DNA of 64,000 nucleotides from NCBI GenBank assembly GCA_964462035.1, contig CAYXAP010000031.1, positions 1-64,000 of the forward strand, read 5' to 3'. Position 1 is the first letter of the stretch, and each line of letters starts with the position of its first letter. The notes under the pieces are model-generated. The model was not told where the DNA came from. It ran no database searches and saw only the letters and a program-made list of their open reading frames with translations. A program made the translations under genes and the position numbers. The DNA is from UBA1660 sp964462035. Lineage in GTDB: Bacteria > Myxococcota_A > Polyangia > Polyangiales > Houyiibacteriaceae. Positions 23,752 to 32,501 of this stretch are shown one piece after another.

Positions 23752-23975
23752 GCCTTCGAGGGTCGTCCCATCGCTGCGCTCTGGGGCGACAGCGATGCGG
23801 ACTGCATCGAGCACGTTCGTTCGGCGTTCGGCATCGGCAACGCACGCTCCGACATCCAGGCCCCTTTCATCTCCTGGACCCCCTCCTCGAGCTCTCGCTG
23901 CGTTCGCTGAGTCCCGGGATCAACGACCCGAGCACCGCGAGCTCCTGTCCTGGTCGCCGAGCGCGGCCAGCTCCC
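23752..23975 (+). pseudogene. DUF2254 membrane-protein remnant, frameshifted
   Basis: Directly after the preceding stop one frame reads EGRPIAALWGDSDADCIEH then VRSAFGIGNARSDIQ (to ~23860). A second frame continues with LLDPLLELSLRSLSPGINDPSTA (23865-23940). Together these match the C-terminal cytoplasmic part of DUF2254 proteins ('PLA-x-V-x-G', 'R-x-AF-x-x-G-x-x-R-x-x-x-Q-D', 'LVDIALRALSPGINDPTTA'). A frameshift near 23862 separates them, and the sequence then decays, with perhaps a third frame (VAERGQLPREPLV). The N-terminal membrane domain is absent. It therefore looks like a decayed, truncated gene. The rest of the interval to 24063 holds nothing else I can support. Confidence 0.6.
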
Positions 23976-24063
23976 CCGCGAGCCGCTGGTGGCGGTTGGG
24001 TAGCGGGGAGCTCCCGTCGCGATTCCCAGGAAACGCTCGGCGCTCCGACACGACGGAGCGCCC

Positions 24064-24408
24064 ATGGAACGACACGTCCTACCTTTCGATCGAATCCACC
24101 CCGGGGCCCGCGAGAAGGTCGCGCGCAATCACCGAGCGACCCTCGACGAGGCCATCGCCGCCGTCGAAGGGCACGAGTGGGTGGTGCTCGGCATGGCCCA
24201 GAACCCGCACGTGAAGCGAGCCCGCAAGGCCCTGAAGGACGCGGGCAAGGAGCACTGCTACATCGGCCACGGCAGCTACCTGAAGGAATGGCGGAAGCGG
24301 AACGCATTCAAGATGTGGACCGGCTGGCCCACCTTCCCGATGGTCTTCCACCAAGGCACGCTCGTCGGCGGCGCCAACGAGCTCGAGAAGTACCTGGCGG
24401 AGAGCTGA
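24064..24408 (+). CDS. Glutaredoxin-fold protein lacking the active-site cysteine
   Basis: A 114-residue protein. Residues ~20-112 align with glutaredoxin: a beta strand WVVLGMAQ, the helix carrying the active site, the cis-Pro loop GWPTFPMVF, and GTLVGGANELEKYL at the glutathione-binding C-terminus. The position of the catalytic CxxC/CxxS is taken by AQNPHVKRAR, with no cysteine. The sole cysteine is in HCYIGHG. A thiol-disulphide role is therefore unlikely; glutathione binding or a structural/regulatory role is possible. A known subfamily shares the 'NPHVKRAR' and 'KMWTGWPTFP' patterns, as far as I remember. It is convergent with the molybdopterin oxidoreductase gene, 3 bp apart. Confidence 0.8.
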   Translation: MERHVLPFDRIHPGAREKVARNHRATLDEAIAAVEGHEWVVLGMAQNPHVKRARKALKDAGKEHCYIGHGSYLKEWRKRNAFKMWTGWPTFPMVFHQGTLVGGANELEKYLAES

Positions 24409-24411
24409 TGC

Positions 24412-26571
24412 TCAGAGCGCGCTGACCTGGACCGGGACGCCGTTGAGGATGGCGTTGCCGGTGAGGGCGTCGATGCCCTCGTGGTCGGTGATGTCGTTGA
24501 CGGACTCGCCCGGGTTCTCGGCGGCGACCTCGAGTTTCACGCCCTTTCGGCCATGACCGAAGCCGTGGGGGAGACTGACGACGCCCGCCATGATCTCGTC
24601 GGTGACCTCGAGCGGGACCTCGATCGAGCCTACGCGGGATTCGACCTTCACCCGTGCCTGGTCCGACACCCCGAGCGCCTTGGCGTCGTCCGGGTGCATC
24701 AGGAGCGTGCAACGGTCCTTGCCCTTCATCAGGTGGGGGACGTTGTGCATCCAGCTGTTGTTGGTGCGCAGCTGTCGACGGCCGATCAGCACCAACCCCT
24801 GCTCGCGCTCCTCGGTCTCGCGGAGTCGCGCCAGGTCGTTCACCAGCACGGCCGGCGCGAGCTGGATGCGGCCCTCCGGCAACCGCTCGGGGAGCGCCGG
24901 CATGAGCGGACCGAGGTCGACGCCGTGGGGGTTCTCGCGGAGCACGTCGAGGGTGAGCTCGCCCTTCGGACCGAGGCTCTTGGGCTTGATGCCCGCGAAG
25001 CCCGCGCCGTAGGGGCCGACGCGGAGTCCGGCGTCGAGGATGCGCTCCACGCCGAGCCGGCGGAACGCGCGCGCTTCGAGCGAGCGGCGCGCGAGCCGTC
25101 CGCCCCGGAGCGCCTCGAGGCGCTGAAGGATCTCGAGCACGATCTCGCCGTCGTGCTTGCCGTGCTCCGGCGGGTCGTAGAGCGGCGCGGAGTACTTGGC
25201 CGTGTTCCGGACGGCGACCGCGTGAAAGACCAGATCGTAGTGCGGCCGCTCGAGGGGCGAGACCGGGGGCAGGATCAGGTGCGCGTGGCGCGTGGTCTCG
25301 TTCAGGTAGAAGTCGATGCTCACCATCAGCTCGAGGGAGGCGAACGCCTCGTCGAGCTGGCGACCGTTCGGGGTCGAGAGCACCGGGTTGCCGGCCATCG
25401 TGAGCATCGCGCGGATGCGGCCGGGGCCCTCGGTGAGGATCTCCTCGGCCATGGTCGCGACCGGCAGCTCGCCACCGAACTCCGGCAGCCCGCGGACCCG
25501 GCTCTTCCAGCGGCCGAAGCTGCCTCGGCCGATGCCGACGCCGCCGGCAGCCTTGATGACGTCCACCGCGGGGGTCGTGAACATCGCGCCGCCGGGCCGA
25601 TCGAAGTGGCCGGTCACCACGTTGACCACATTGACCAACCAGGCGGCGAGCCCGCCGAACTCCTGCACGCAGGTGCCGATGCGGCCGTAGAGGACGCCGC
25701 GGTCGGCGCTCCCCAGCTCCCGGGCCAGCGTGCGGATGGTCTCCGCGTCGACGCCGGTCTGCTTCGCGGCCCGCTCTGGTGGGAACTCCTTGGCGATGGC
25801 GGCGATGGCGTCGACCCCGTCCGTGAAGTCCGCGAGGCGGCCGAGCTTCGCCAGCCCCTCGTCGAAGATCACGTGGAGCATGCCGAGCAGCAGCCAGGCA
25901 TCGGTCCCCGGTCGGAGGAACACGTGTTGGTCGGCGACCTTCGCGGTTTCGGTGCGTCGGGGGTCGATCACGACGACCTTGCCGCGCTCGCGGATCTCCT
26001 TGAGCCGTCGTCGCATCCCCGGCGCGGTCATGATCGAGCCGTTCGACGCCATCGGGTTGGCCCCGAGGATCACCAGGTGGTCGGTCCGATCGAGATCGGG
26101 GATCGGGAAGAGCAGCTGGTGCCCGAGCATGTGCAGGCTCGCGAACATGTGGGGCAGCTGGTCGACGCTGGTCGCGCTGAAGCGGTTCCGGGTGCGCAGC
26201 CCGCGGAGCAGCATCGGGGCGAAGAGCATCGAGGGCAGGTTGTGCGCGTTCGGGTTGCCGACGTAGAGGCCGACCGAGTCGTTGCCGTTGCGACGCTGGA
26301 TCCCGTGCACGCGTTCGGCGACCTCGTCGAAGGCGGTGACCCAGTCGATTTCCTCCCAGTCGTTGCCTCGCCGCCGCAGCGGTCGTCGCAGTCGGTCCGG
26401 GTCTTCGTGGAGGTCCTTGAGCGCCGGGCCCTTCGGGCAGATGTGACCCTGGCTGAACGGGTCGTCTTCGTCGCCGCGGATCGAGTGGATGCGATCGCCG
26501 TCCATGGTGATCTCGACCCCGCACATCGCCTCGCAGAGGTGGCAGGTCCGGTAGTGCTTGCGCAGGCTCAT
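24412..26571 (-). CDS. Molybdopterin-dependent oxidoreductase (formate-dehydrogenase-like)
   Basis: A 719-residue catalytic subunit of the DMSO-reductase superfamily. The N-terminal [4Fe-4S] site is C-x2-C-x3-C-x27-C (Cys10, 13, 17, 45; CHLCEAMC and HICPKGP). The molybdopterin-binding domains follow, with DHLVILGANPMASNG, KVVVIDPRRTETAKVADQHVFLRPGTDAW and the C-terminal dinucleotide-binding part (RRQLRTNNSWMHNVP; VVSLPHGFGHG). No twin-arginine signal is present, so it is cytoplasmic. The residue that would bind the metal is not clear from sequence. No electron-transfer subunits or cofactor genes lie nearby. Substrate is unassigned; orphan 'formate dehydrogenase' homologues of this size are common. 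Confidence 0.9.
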   Translation of the reverse strand: MSLRKHYRTCHLCEAMCGVEITMDGDRIHSIRGDEDDPFSQGHICPKGPALKDLHEDPDRLRRPLRRRGNDWEEIDWVTAFDEVAERVHGIQRRNGNDSVGLYVGNPNAHNLPSMLFAPMLLRGLRTRNRFSATSVDQLPHMFASLHMLGHQLLFPIPDLDRTDHLVILGANPMASNGSIMTAPGMRRRLKEIRERGKVVVIDPRRTETAKVADQHVFLRPGTDAWLLLGMLHVIFDEGLAKLGRLADFTDGVDAIAAIAKEFPPERAAKQTGVDAETIRTLARELGSADRGVLYGRIGTCVQEFGGLAAWLVNVVNVVTGHFDRPGGAMFTTPAVDVIKAAGGVGIGRGSFGRWKSRVRGLPEFGGELPVATMAEEILTEGPGRIRAMLTMAGNPVLSTPNGRQLDEAFASLELMVSIDFYLNETTRHAHLILPPVSPLERPHYDLVFHAVAVRNTAKYSAPLYDPPEHGKHDGEIVLEILQRLEALRGGRLARRSLEARAFRRLGVERILDAGLRVGPYGAGFAGIKPKSLGPKGELTLDVLRENPHGVDLGPLMPALPERLPEGRIQLAPAVLVNDLARLRETEEREQGLVLIGRRQLRTNNSWMHNVPHLMKGKDRCTLLMHPDDAKALGVSDQARVKVESRVGSIEVPLEVTDEIMAGVVSLPHGFGHGRKGVKLEVAAENPGESVNDITDHEGIDALTGNAILNGVPVQVSAL

Positions 26572-26608
26572 GGCGCGGAGGGTAGCGGCTCCGCGCGGTC
26601 GGCGGGAG

Positions 26609-27397
26609 TCAGCTCGGCGAGAAGCCCTCGCAGGTGCTGCTGACGCGGCGGCCGCCGATGACCGTCTCCTGAGTGCACTCGAGTTGGCAGAGGTTCGGTC
26701 CCTGCAGCTCGAGGGTCACCCGGTAGGTCATGCCCGGCCGGGCGTTCAGCTCGAAGCCTCGGGTGCAGCCGGTGTCCGAGACGAGATGCTGGGTGGTGTA
26801 GTGCTCGGTCCAGTAGCGGGTCGAGCTCTCGCGGACCCGGTTGCCGTTGGAGTCGGTGCGGTAGCTGTAGCTGGTGCTCGAACGCGGGACGCTGTGGTGG
26901 TGAGTCTCCACGCGCATCGGCTCGGCGCCGAGACCGAACGCGATGGCGCCGGCGCGAATCGGAATCGCGGGAGCGGTCGGTCCGCTTCGGCGGAAGACCC
27001 ACCCATCGGTTCCGACCACCAGCATCTCGCGGAGCCCGGCGGGGGCAGCGACGCTGCTCCGGATCTCGGTGATGAGGGCGGCGTGGGACTCGCCCTGCTG
27101 CGGACTCCGGTAGGGCCCCGCGGGGAGCTCGCGGCAGGTGCCGTGGCGACTGCCACTGCCCGAGCAGACATAGAAGGCCTGCTGGCCGCAGCCCTGAACC
27201 CGGTAGACCCCATCGGTGCTCCCCATGAGCGGGTCGCGACCCCACGGGTCCGGATCGAGCTCGAAGACCTGCGCGTCTTCGCAGCCCAGGGTCTCGGTCG
27301 CGAGCGAGCGTGCCGTCGCGACCGGGCGGAAGCCTTCGCGGACGCAGCCGACGAGGGCGAGGGAGGTGAGCGCGAGGATCGTGAGTCGGGTGTTCAT
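26609..27397 (-). CDS. Hypothetical lipoprotein
   Basis: A 262-residue lipoprotein (ATG at 27397; lipobox LALVGC, Cys18). The mature part has several paired cysteines (GCEDAQVF; QGCGQQAFYVCSGSGS; TCRELP; TGCTRGFEL; LCQLECTQET; STCEGF), implying disulphides, and beta strands typical of a periplasmic or surface domain (TYRVTLELQGPN). A His/Ser/Tyr-rich linker lies in the middle (THHHSVPRSSTSYSYRT). No family recognised. It starts within the 4-bp overlap (ATGA) with the upstream minus-strand gene and so belongs to one transcription unit with it. Confidence 0.78.
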   Translation of the reverse strand: MNTRLTILALTSLALVGCVREGFRPVATARSLATETLGCEDAQVFELDPDPWGRDPLMGSTDGVYRVQGCGQQAFYVCSGSGSRHGTCRELPAGPYRSPQQGESHAALITEIRSSVAAPAGLREMLVVGTDGWVFRRSGPTAPAIPIRAGAIAFGLGAEPMRVETHHHSVPRSSTSYSYRTDSNGNRVRESSTRYWTEHYTTQHLVSDTGCTRGFELNARPGMTYRVTLELQGPNLCQLECTQETVIGGRRVSSTCEGFSPS

Positions 27398-28059
27398 CGA
27401 GGGCTCCAGAGCAAGAAGGAGAGGCCGAGCTCGCCGTGCGCGCCGAACTCGGTGACGGACCAGCCGGGCCACTTGCGGACCACGAGGCCGATGCCGAGGA
27501 AGAAGGCGACCCTGCGACCCATGCGGAGGGTCATGTGCGGATCGACGAAGTAGCCCCACTCGGAGCCCGAACCCTCGTCACCGTCCCAGCCGTAGCGGCT
27601 GGGGCCGAAGCCGAGGCCGAGGCCGAGCTCGAGCCCGTGGTTGATGATCCGGAGCTGGGCGACGAGGCCGAGGTCGGTGACGTTGCCGGCGTCGAGCTCG
27701 CCGGAGAAGAGGTTCCCCTCGAGCTCGGGGTGGAGCCAGCTGCGCCGGTGGAAGCGAGCGCGAGCGCCGACCAGCGCGTAGGCCCCGAGCGGAACGTGGA
27801 GATCGACCTGGCCGCCGATCCCGAGCATGTCGATGGGGTCGAGGTCCGTGTCGTCGATCGACATCGAGGTGAACTCGCCGCTCGGCGCGATGGAGAGCCG
27901 CGGCGTCCGCGGCAGGCCTCGCTCGTCGGGGAGCGGCTCCAGCGAGTCGTCGCTGGCGGAGTGGTAGCGGATGGATCGACCGGGCTGGGGCGGCTGGGCA
28001 GCGGCGGTCGCCGAGGCGCTGACCAGGAGCAGCGCGAGGAGACGTGGAAACGACATCAT
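27394..28059 (-). CDS. Outer-membrane-type beta-barrel protein
   Basis: A 221-residue protein from ATG 28059; another ATG at 28056 is equally possible. Signal peptide SFPRLLALLLVSASATAAAQ is cleaved after the AxA. The mature protein has alternating strands with Gly/aromatic residues (GGQVDLHVPLGAYALVGARARFHRRSW; LELGLGLGFGPSRYGW; HGELGLSFLLWSP), as in small outer-membrane barrels. The function cannot be read from sequence. It forms an operon with the following Cys-rich lipoprotein (4-bp overlap), which may be its partner at the outer membrane. An upstream 53-bp gap separates it from the LRR gene on the same strand. Confidence 0.75.
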   Translation of the reverse strand: MMSFPRLLALLLVSASATAAAQPPQPGRSIRYHSASDDSLEPLPDERGLPRTPRLSIAPSGEFTSMSIDDTDLDPIDMLGIGGQVDLHVPLGAYALVGARARFHRRSWLHPELEGNLFSGELDAGNVTDLGLVAQLRIINHGLELGLGLGFGPSRYGWDGDEGSGSEWGYFVDPHMTLRMGRRVAFFLGIGLVVRKWPGWSVTEFGAHGELGLSFLLWSPR

Positions 28060-28112
28060 GGGCGGGTCTTCGACCGCGACCACGCTCGGTTGCGTCCCTC
28101 AGTGCATTTTCT

Positions 28113-29885
28113 TCAGGGGCAGCAGCGCTGCGGGACTTGCTCGAGCGCCTCGGTCGCGACCGAGCCGAGGTCGGCGGTGTCCAGGTTCACCCGCATCCAG
28201 TCGCCACCGAGCGCGGCGCGCGCGGCAAGCAGCCGTGCGCCCTCGTCGCCGATGGGGTTCCCGCGGAGGTGGAGCACGTCCAGGCGGCGCAGGGGTGCGG
28301 CGGTCGCCAGCCGCCTGGCGCCTTCGTCGGTGATGCCGCAGCGATCGAGGTTCAGCGTCTCGCAGCGCTCGAGGACCCGTGACTCGACCAGCGCTGCGAC
28401 ACCGGCGTCGCCGATGGGGCAGCCGTAGAGGAAGAGCTCCTTCGGCCGTGCGTCGCTGGCGGCGAGGGCTTCCGCGAACGCGACCCCGACGTCGGTGTCG
28501 CCGAGGTGGAGTCGCTCGATGGCCTTCAGCGGACCGGCGAGCGCGGCGCCGCCTTCGTCACCGATCGGGTTTCGATCGAGGTCGAGGGTCGTGAGGGTGG
28601 CCGTCCAGCTCGCGTCGCCGAGCGCTCGCGCGCCCTCCGGCCCGATCCGGTTCCGGCTCGCGCGCAGCACGGTCAGTGGGGTGTCGGCCTTCGCCCACGC
28701 GATGAGCCCGTCGTCGCCCATCCGGTCGTCGTTCACCTCGAGCAGCGTCAGGTGGCGCGCCGCGCTCGCCGCGCGAGCGAACGCCTCGGGACCCACGCGG
28801 TTGAGCGGCACCAGCAGGCGCTCGAGGGCCGGCAGAGCCAGGAGCGGCCCGAGCTCTTCGAGGTCGTTGTGCCCGATCGCGAGCTCCTCGAGGGTCTCGG
28901 CGAAGGGCGCGTCGAGGAGCGGGAGCAGGTCCGCGGTGCCGAGCCGGTCGTCCGTGAGGTCGAGGGCCGTGAGCGGCGCGTCCCACCCAGCCAGCGAGGC
29001 GACGCCGGCTGCGCCGATGCCGTTGCTCCCGAGGCTCAGTCGGGTCGGGCGCAGCGAGCCTCGAGTGAGGTGCGCGACCCCCTCCGGCCCGAAGCCGCAC
29101 TTGCGGAGCCGCAGCTCCGCCACCTTCGCGAGCCCGGGGGCGCTGCCCAGCGCCTTGGCGCCGGCGGGTCCGAGGTCGCACTCGCTGAGGTCGAGCTCCC
29201 GCAGCGCACGGAAGGCCTCCGAGTGGGCGAGGTCCGAGGCCCCCGCCGCGCTGATCCGGTTGTTCGCCAGGCTCAACACCTCGAGCGCGCCGAGGTTCGG
29301 GCTCATCGCGAGCGCGAGCGCGGCCCGGTCACCGCAGGCGTCGCCGCCCAGCCGCAGCTCCCGCAGGTGACGCAGCCAGCGGGCGCCGGCCAGCGCCGTG
29401 ATCCCCTCGGTGCCGAGGCGGGTACCCGACAGGTCGAGCCATTCGAGGGAGTCGAAGCAGGTCGCCGCGCCGAAGGCGTGACCCGCCTCCGGGCCGAGCC
29501 GCTGCCCGCGGAGGTTCACTCGCGTGAGCACCCTGCTGTCCGGCGACTGTCCCATCGCGTGCAGCCCGCTCGCTTCGACGGGAGGGCTCCGCATCATCAG
29601 CCCGCCGTAGCGGCCCACGAAGACGCTGTCGTAGCGTACCGAGCGAACGACGCGATGGCGCGGGTCGTGGACCCCGCGCACGAGGTTCTCGTCCCAGGGT
29701 TGGCCGCACATCGTCTGCCGCAGCTCGTCGGGCCAATCCGCGAGCGCGGCGTCGACCTTGGCGATCAGTGGCTCGAGCTCCTCGCCCTCGCTCGCGATCA
29801 GGTGCTCCGCGATCGCCCGCCAGGCCTCCGGGTGCGGTGGCCCTTCGAGCAGCGCGTCCAGCTCGTCGTCGGTCAGCGTTCCCAC
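28113..29885 (-). CDS. Leucine-rich-repeat (RNI-type) protein
   Basis: A 590-residue protein from GTG 29885 (GTLTDDELDALLEGP). After an ~150-residue N-terminal region with LIAKVDAALADWPDEL and an Asp/Arg-rich segment, 15 or more ribonuclease-inhibitor-type LRRs run to the C-terminus, each about 24-26 residues with 'L-x-x-L-x-L-x-x-N/C-x-I/L-G-x-x-G-A-x-x-L' (LEVLSLANNRISAAGAS; LRELDLSECDLGPAGAK; LTTLDLDRNPIGDEGG; LDVLHLRGNPIGDEGA). Such horseshoes bind proteins. There is no signal peptide. The frame extends upstream, but the part beyond 29885 is antisense to the next plus-strand gene. It ends in CCP. Confidence 0.88.
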   Translation of the reverse strand: MGTLTDDELDALLEGPPHPEAWRAIAEHLIASEGEELEPLIAKVDAALADWPDELRQTMCGQPWDENLVRGVHDPRHRVVRSVRYDSVFVGRYGGLMMRSPPVEASGLHAMGQSPDSRVLTRVNLRGQRLGPEAGHAFGAATCFDSLEWLDLSGTRLGTEGITALAGARWLRHLRELRLGGDACGDRAALALAMSPNLGALEVLSLANNRISAAGASDLAHSEAFRALRELDLSECDLGPAGAKALGSAPGLAKVAELRLRKCGFGPEGVAHLTRGSLRPTRLSLGSNGIGAAGVASLAGWDAPLTALDLTDDRLGTADLLPLLDAPFAETLEELAIGHNDLEELGPLLALPALERLLVPLNRVGPEAFARAASAARHLTLLEVNDDRMGDDGLIAWAKADTPLTVLRASRNRIGPEGARALGDASWTATLTTLDLDRNPIGDEGGAALAGPLKAIERLHLGDTDVGVAFAEALAASDARPKELFLYGCPIGDAGVAALVESRVLERCETLNLDRCGITDEGARRLATAAPLRRLDVLHLRGNPIGDEGARLLAARAALGGDWMRVNLDTADLGSVATEALEQVPQRCCP

Positions 29886-29909
29886 GCGCGGATGATACGC
29901 TCGGATCCC

Positions 29910-30719
29910 GTGTCGTCTCCCTACGAGCAGGGTCTTCGCCTCGGTGTCCGCGCCGCACGCCGTCGGCTGGCGGTCGCTCGCCCGGTGGACGAGGCGCACC
30001 TCGTCGACCTCTTTCCGCGTGACGTCGCGGCGCTGCGCTTCGGTCGTCACGATCGCATCGACGACCTCCTCGACTGGCTCGATGTCCCGCGCCACGAGCC
30101 GCTCCGACGCGACGCGCCCGGTGGGCGTCTCTACGTCGTCGGCGGTGCCGCCGAGGACAAGCGGCCGAGCGTGGAGGCCGCCCGGGTCTTCGTCGCGGAG
30201 GGGCGCACTCTCCTCACCTCCGCCGCCAACGCGGAGCTCGCGGTCGCGCTCGCGCCGGCGCTGGCACCGGAAGCGGCGGCGGCCTCGTGGACCGAGAAGC
30301 CGGCGGCGAAGAGCTGGTCGAAGCCGGACACCGGCGGGCCGCGCCCCGAGCCTTCGAGCTGGTCGAACACCGCGACCGTCGCGTCCGATCGGATCACAGC
30401 GCCCCGGCTGGCCTGGGCGCTGGCCGATCTCGAGCCGGCGTGGATCCCCACCGACGAGACCTTCGGCGGCGACGGATGGGTGATGCGCGGCGAGCGTGCC
30501 CTCGCGGCGAGCGCTCTGGTCGGTGAAGGTCGGGTCGTGCATTTCGGCGGCGCGCTCCTCAGCTGGTCTCCGCCGCCCCCGGGTGAGCTGCAGTCCGCCG
30601 CCGAGCTCGGCTTCGACGACCCGGCGCACGACGGCTCTCCGGTCGACGAGCATGCGTTCCGGGCCGGGCTCACCGCCGGCGCGCTGCTCCTCGAGCTGGT
30701 CCTCATCGCCACCCGTTGA
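29910..30719 (+). CDS. Hypothetical protein
   Basis: About 269 residues from GTG 29910 (SSPYEQGLRLGVRAARRRL); an ATG at 29892 is an alternative, but it would lie only 6 bp from the divergent LRR start. The protein has an Arg-rich N-terminus, an 'RFGRHDRIDDLLDWLDVP' segment, GGRLYVVGGAAEDKRPSVEAARVFVAEG, and an alanine-rich middle (LAVALAPALAPEAAAA). The last part (VGEGRVVHFGGALLSWSP; FRAGLTAGALLLELVLIA) is hydrophobic. I recognise no family, and the end resembles DUF4350-like proteins only weakly. It is followed by the serine hydrolase gene, probably as an operon. Confidence 0.6.
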   Translation: MSSPYEQGLRLGVRAARRRLAVARPVDEAHLVDLFPRDVAALRFGRHDRIDDLLDWLDVPRHEPLRRDAPGGRLYVVGGAAEDKRPSVEAARVFVAEGRTLLTSAANAELAVALAPALAPEAAAASWTEKPAAKSWSKPDTGGPRPEPSSWSNTATVASDRITAPRLAWALADLEPAWIPTDETFGGDGWVMRGERALAASALVGEGRVVHFGGALLSWSPPPPGELQSAAELGFDDPAHDGSPVDEHAFRAGLTAGALLLELVLIATR

Positions 30720-30764
30720 GTGGGTCGCGAGCCGTCGCGCTCCCGATCCGATAGGATGGCGGGC

Positions 30765-31886
30765 ATGGGGACGAGGCGAACGGGGCTACTGATCGCGGCG
30801 CTCGCGCTCGCCTGCTCCTCGGGCGAGCCCGGTTGGTCCCTCGAGGAGGCGACCCCCGACGAGCTCGGGATGGACCCCGCCGTCTTGGAGCGCGCCCGGA
30901 GCTACGCCTTCGCCGAGGGCAAGAACACCCAAGGGGTCGTGGTCGTCCGCGGCGGCGCCATCGTCGCCGAGTGGTACGCCGAGGACCGAGACGCGGAGAG
31001 CCTCGGCGCGAGCTGGTCGGTCGCCAAGAGCGTGACCAGCGCGCTGATCGGCATCGCCCTCGAGCGAGGGGAGATCCCCAGCGTCGACGAGCCGATGACC
31101 ACCTACTTCCCCGAGTGGCAAGGGACCGACCGCGAGGGCATCACCCTGCGGCACGTGCTCCAGATGGCCTCCGGATTGGCGTGGGTGGAGGACTACGACC
31201 CCGCCGACGTCTCCGGGTCCGACATCGGCGAGATGGTCGCCACGTCGATGCCCTCGCACGTCGCGCTCGCGGCGGACAACGAGGTCGCGCACCCGCCGGG
31301 GACCGTCTTCAACTACTCGAGCGGCGACACCATGCTGCTCTCCCGGGTGATCACCCAGGCGACCGGATCGTCCGTGGCCGAGTACGCGGACGACCACCTC
31401 TTCGGGCCGCTGGGGATCGAGGGCCGGTGGTGGCGAGACCAGAGCGGCGACACGCTGACCTATTGCTGTCTGGACCTGCCGAGTCGCGGCTTCGCGGCCT
31501 TCGGCCAGCTCTACCTCGAAGGGGGCACGCTCGACGGCGAGGCGATCGTCCCGGCCGCCTGGGTGGAGGCGTCGCTCGAGCCGAGCCCGAGCTACGAGGG
31601 CTACGGCTTCCAGTGGTGGCTCATCGGCCGAACCGAGTCCGGCATCCCCGAGGACACCGTCGCCGCCATCGGCCACGACCACCAGTACGTGTACATCATC
31701 CCCAGCCTCGATCTCGTGGTGGTCCGGAACGGCCGCTACATGCCCTTCCTCGGCGACGCGGTCGCCGACCCCAGCCTCTTCGTTCGCTACCCGAGCGACG
31801 GGCTGATGGCCGGCCGCGGCACCGTGGGCCCCGATTCGTGGGACGACGCGGCGTTCCTCGGACCGATCGTCGATTCGATTCGCTGA
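30765..31886 (+). CDS. Serine hydrolase of the beta-lactamase superfamily
   Basis: A 373-residue lipoprotein (ATG 30765, AGGA 8 bp upstream; a second ATG at 30756 is possible). Lipobox ALALAC (Cys17). The penicillin-binding/class C beta-lactamase fold is marked by SVAK (residues 85-88, the catalytic Ser-x-x-Lys), YSS (184-186, Tyr-x-Ser/Asn) and GHDHQYVY (HxG-like third motif). It probably acts on peptides, esters or cell-wall material at the membrane; true beta-lactamase activity is not implied. Length and motif spacing are normal for the family (~370-400). Confidence 0.9.
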   Translation: MGTRRTGLLIAALALACSSGEPGWSLEEATPDELGMDPAVLERARSYAFAEGKNTQGVVVVRGGAIVAEWYAEDRDAESLGASWSVAKSVTSALIGIALERGEIPSVDEPMTTYFPEWQGTDREGITLRHVLQMASGLAWVEDYDPADVSGSDIGEMVATSMPSHVALAADNEVAHPPGTVFNYSSGDTMLLSRVITQATGSSVAEYADDHLFGPLGIEGRWWRDQSGDTLTYCCLDLPSRGFAAFGQLYLEGGTLDGEAIVPAAWVEASLEPSPSYEGYGFQWWLIGRTESGIPEDTVAAIGHDHQYVYIIPSLDLVVVRNGRYMPFLGDAVADPSLFVRYPSDGLMAGRGTVGPDSWDDAAFLGPIVDSIR

Positions 31887-31934
31887 GGGCCCGGCGTTGC
31901 CCGTGTGGGCGGATTCGCCGACACTCCGGCCACC

Positions 31935-32372
31935 ATGCCCACCGTCGCCACCTCCATCGACATCGACGCCACGCCCGCCGAGCTCTGGCGGGTCATCACC
32001 GACCTGCCCGCGCAGGACGAGTGGAACCCCTTCATGAGTCGCGCCAGGGGCGAACTCCGCGTGGGCGGGAAGTTCGCGTTCGACGCGCGCGTCGGCAAGC
32101 GGACCCTGAAGATCAAGGCGCGCTTCAAGACGGTGGATCCGGAGCGGGAGCTCTCCTGGGGCGGACCTGGCTCGTTCCTCGTCGGCAAGATCCTCCGCGC
32201 GCATCACTGGATCCGGCTGACGCCCATCGATGGCGGCACCCGCGTGGACCACGGCGAGGAGTTCCGCGGGCTGATCCCACGATTGCTCGGCCGGCGGCTC
32301 GTCGACGAGGTGCAGCCCACCTACGAGAAGATGAACCGCGCCCTCGCCGAGCGCGTCGCCGCCCAGCGCTGA
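31935..32372 (+). CDS. SRPBCC (START-like) domain protein
   Basis: A 145-residue protein from ATG 31935 (MPTVATSIDIDATPAELW). The helix-grip fold of the SRPBCC superfamily is recognisable from TSIDIDATPAELWRVITDLPAQDEWNPF at the N-terminus, the strand RTLKIKARFKTVDPERELSWGG, and a long C-terminal helix (LVDEVQPTYEKMNRALAERV). Members bind hydrophobic ligands; many are polyketide cyclases or stress-related. No catalytic residue can be assigned. An in-frame GTG at 31905 would add ten residues. Confidence 0.88.
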   Translation: MPTVATSIDIDATPAELWRVITDLPAQDEWNPFMSRARGELRVGGKFAFDARVGKRTLKIKARFKTVDPERELSWGGPGSFLVGKILRAHHWIRLTPIDGGTRVDHGEEFRGLIPRLLGRRLVDEVQPTYEKMNRALAERVAAQR

Positions 32373-32501
32373 GCGTCGACGAGTTGGCAGCGGTCGAGGG
32401 GAGCGAGCGACATCTCGTCATGCTCGGCCATCGTCGGACCTTCGTCTTCCGGCACGGACGCACGTCTCCTTTCGGGCACGATCGTTGCTCTCCAGATCGG
32501 T

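Noticed and set aside
30765..31886. Beta-lactam resistance gene.
   Set aside because: The SxxK/YxS fold is shared by many esterases and peptidases; nothing in the sequence points to antibiotic hydrolysis.
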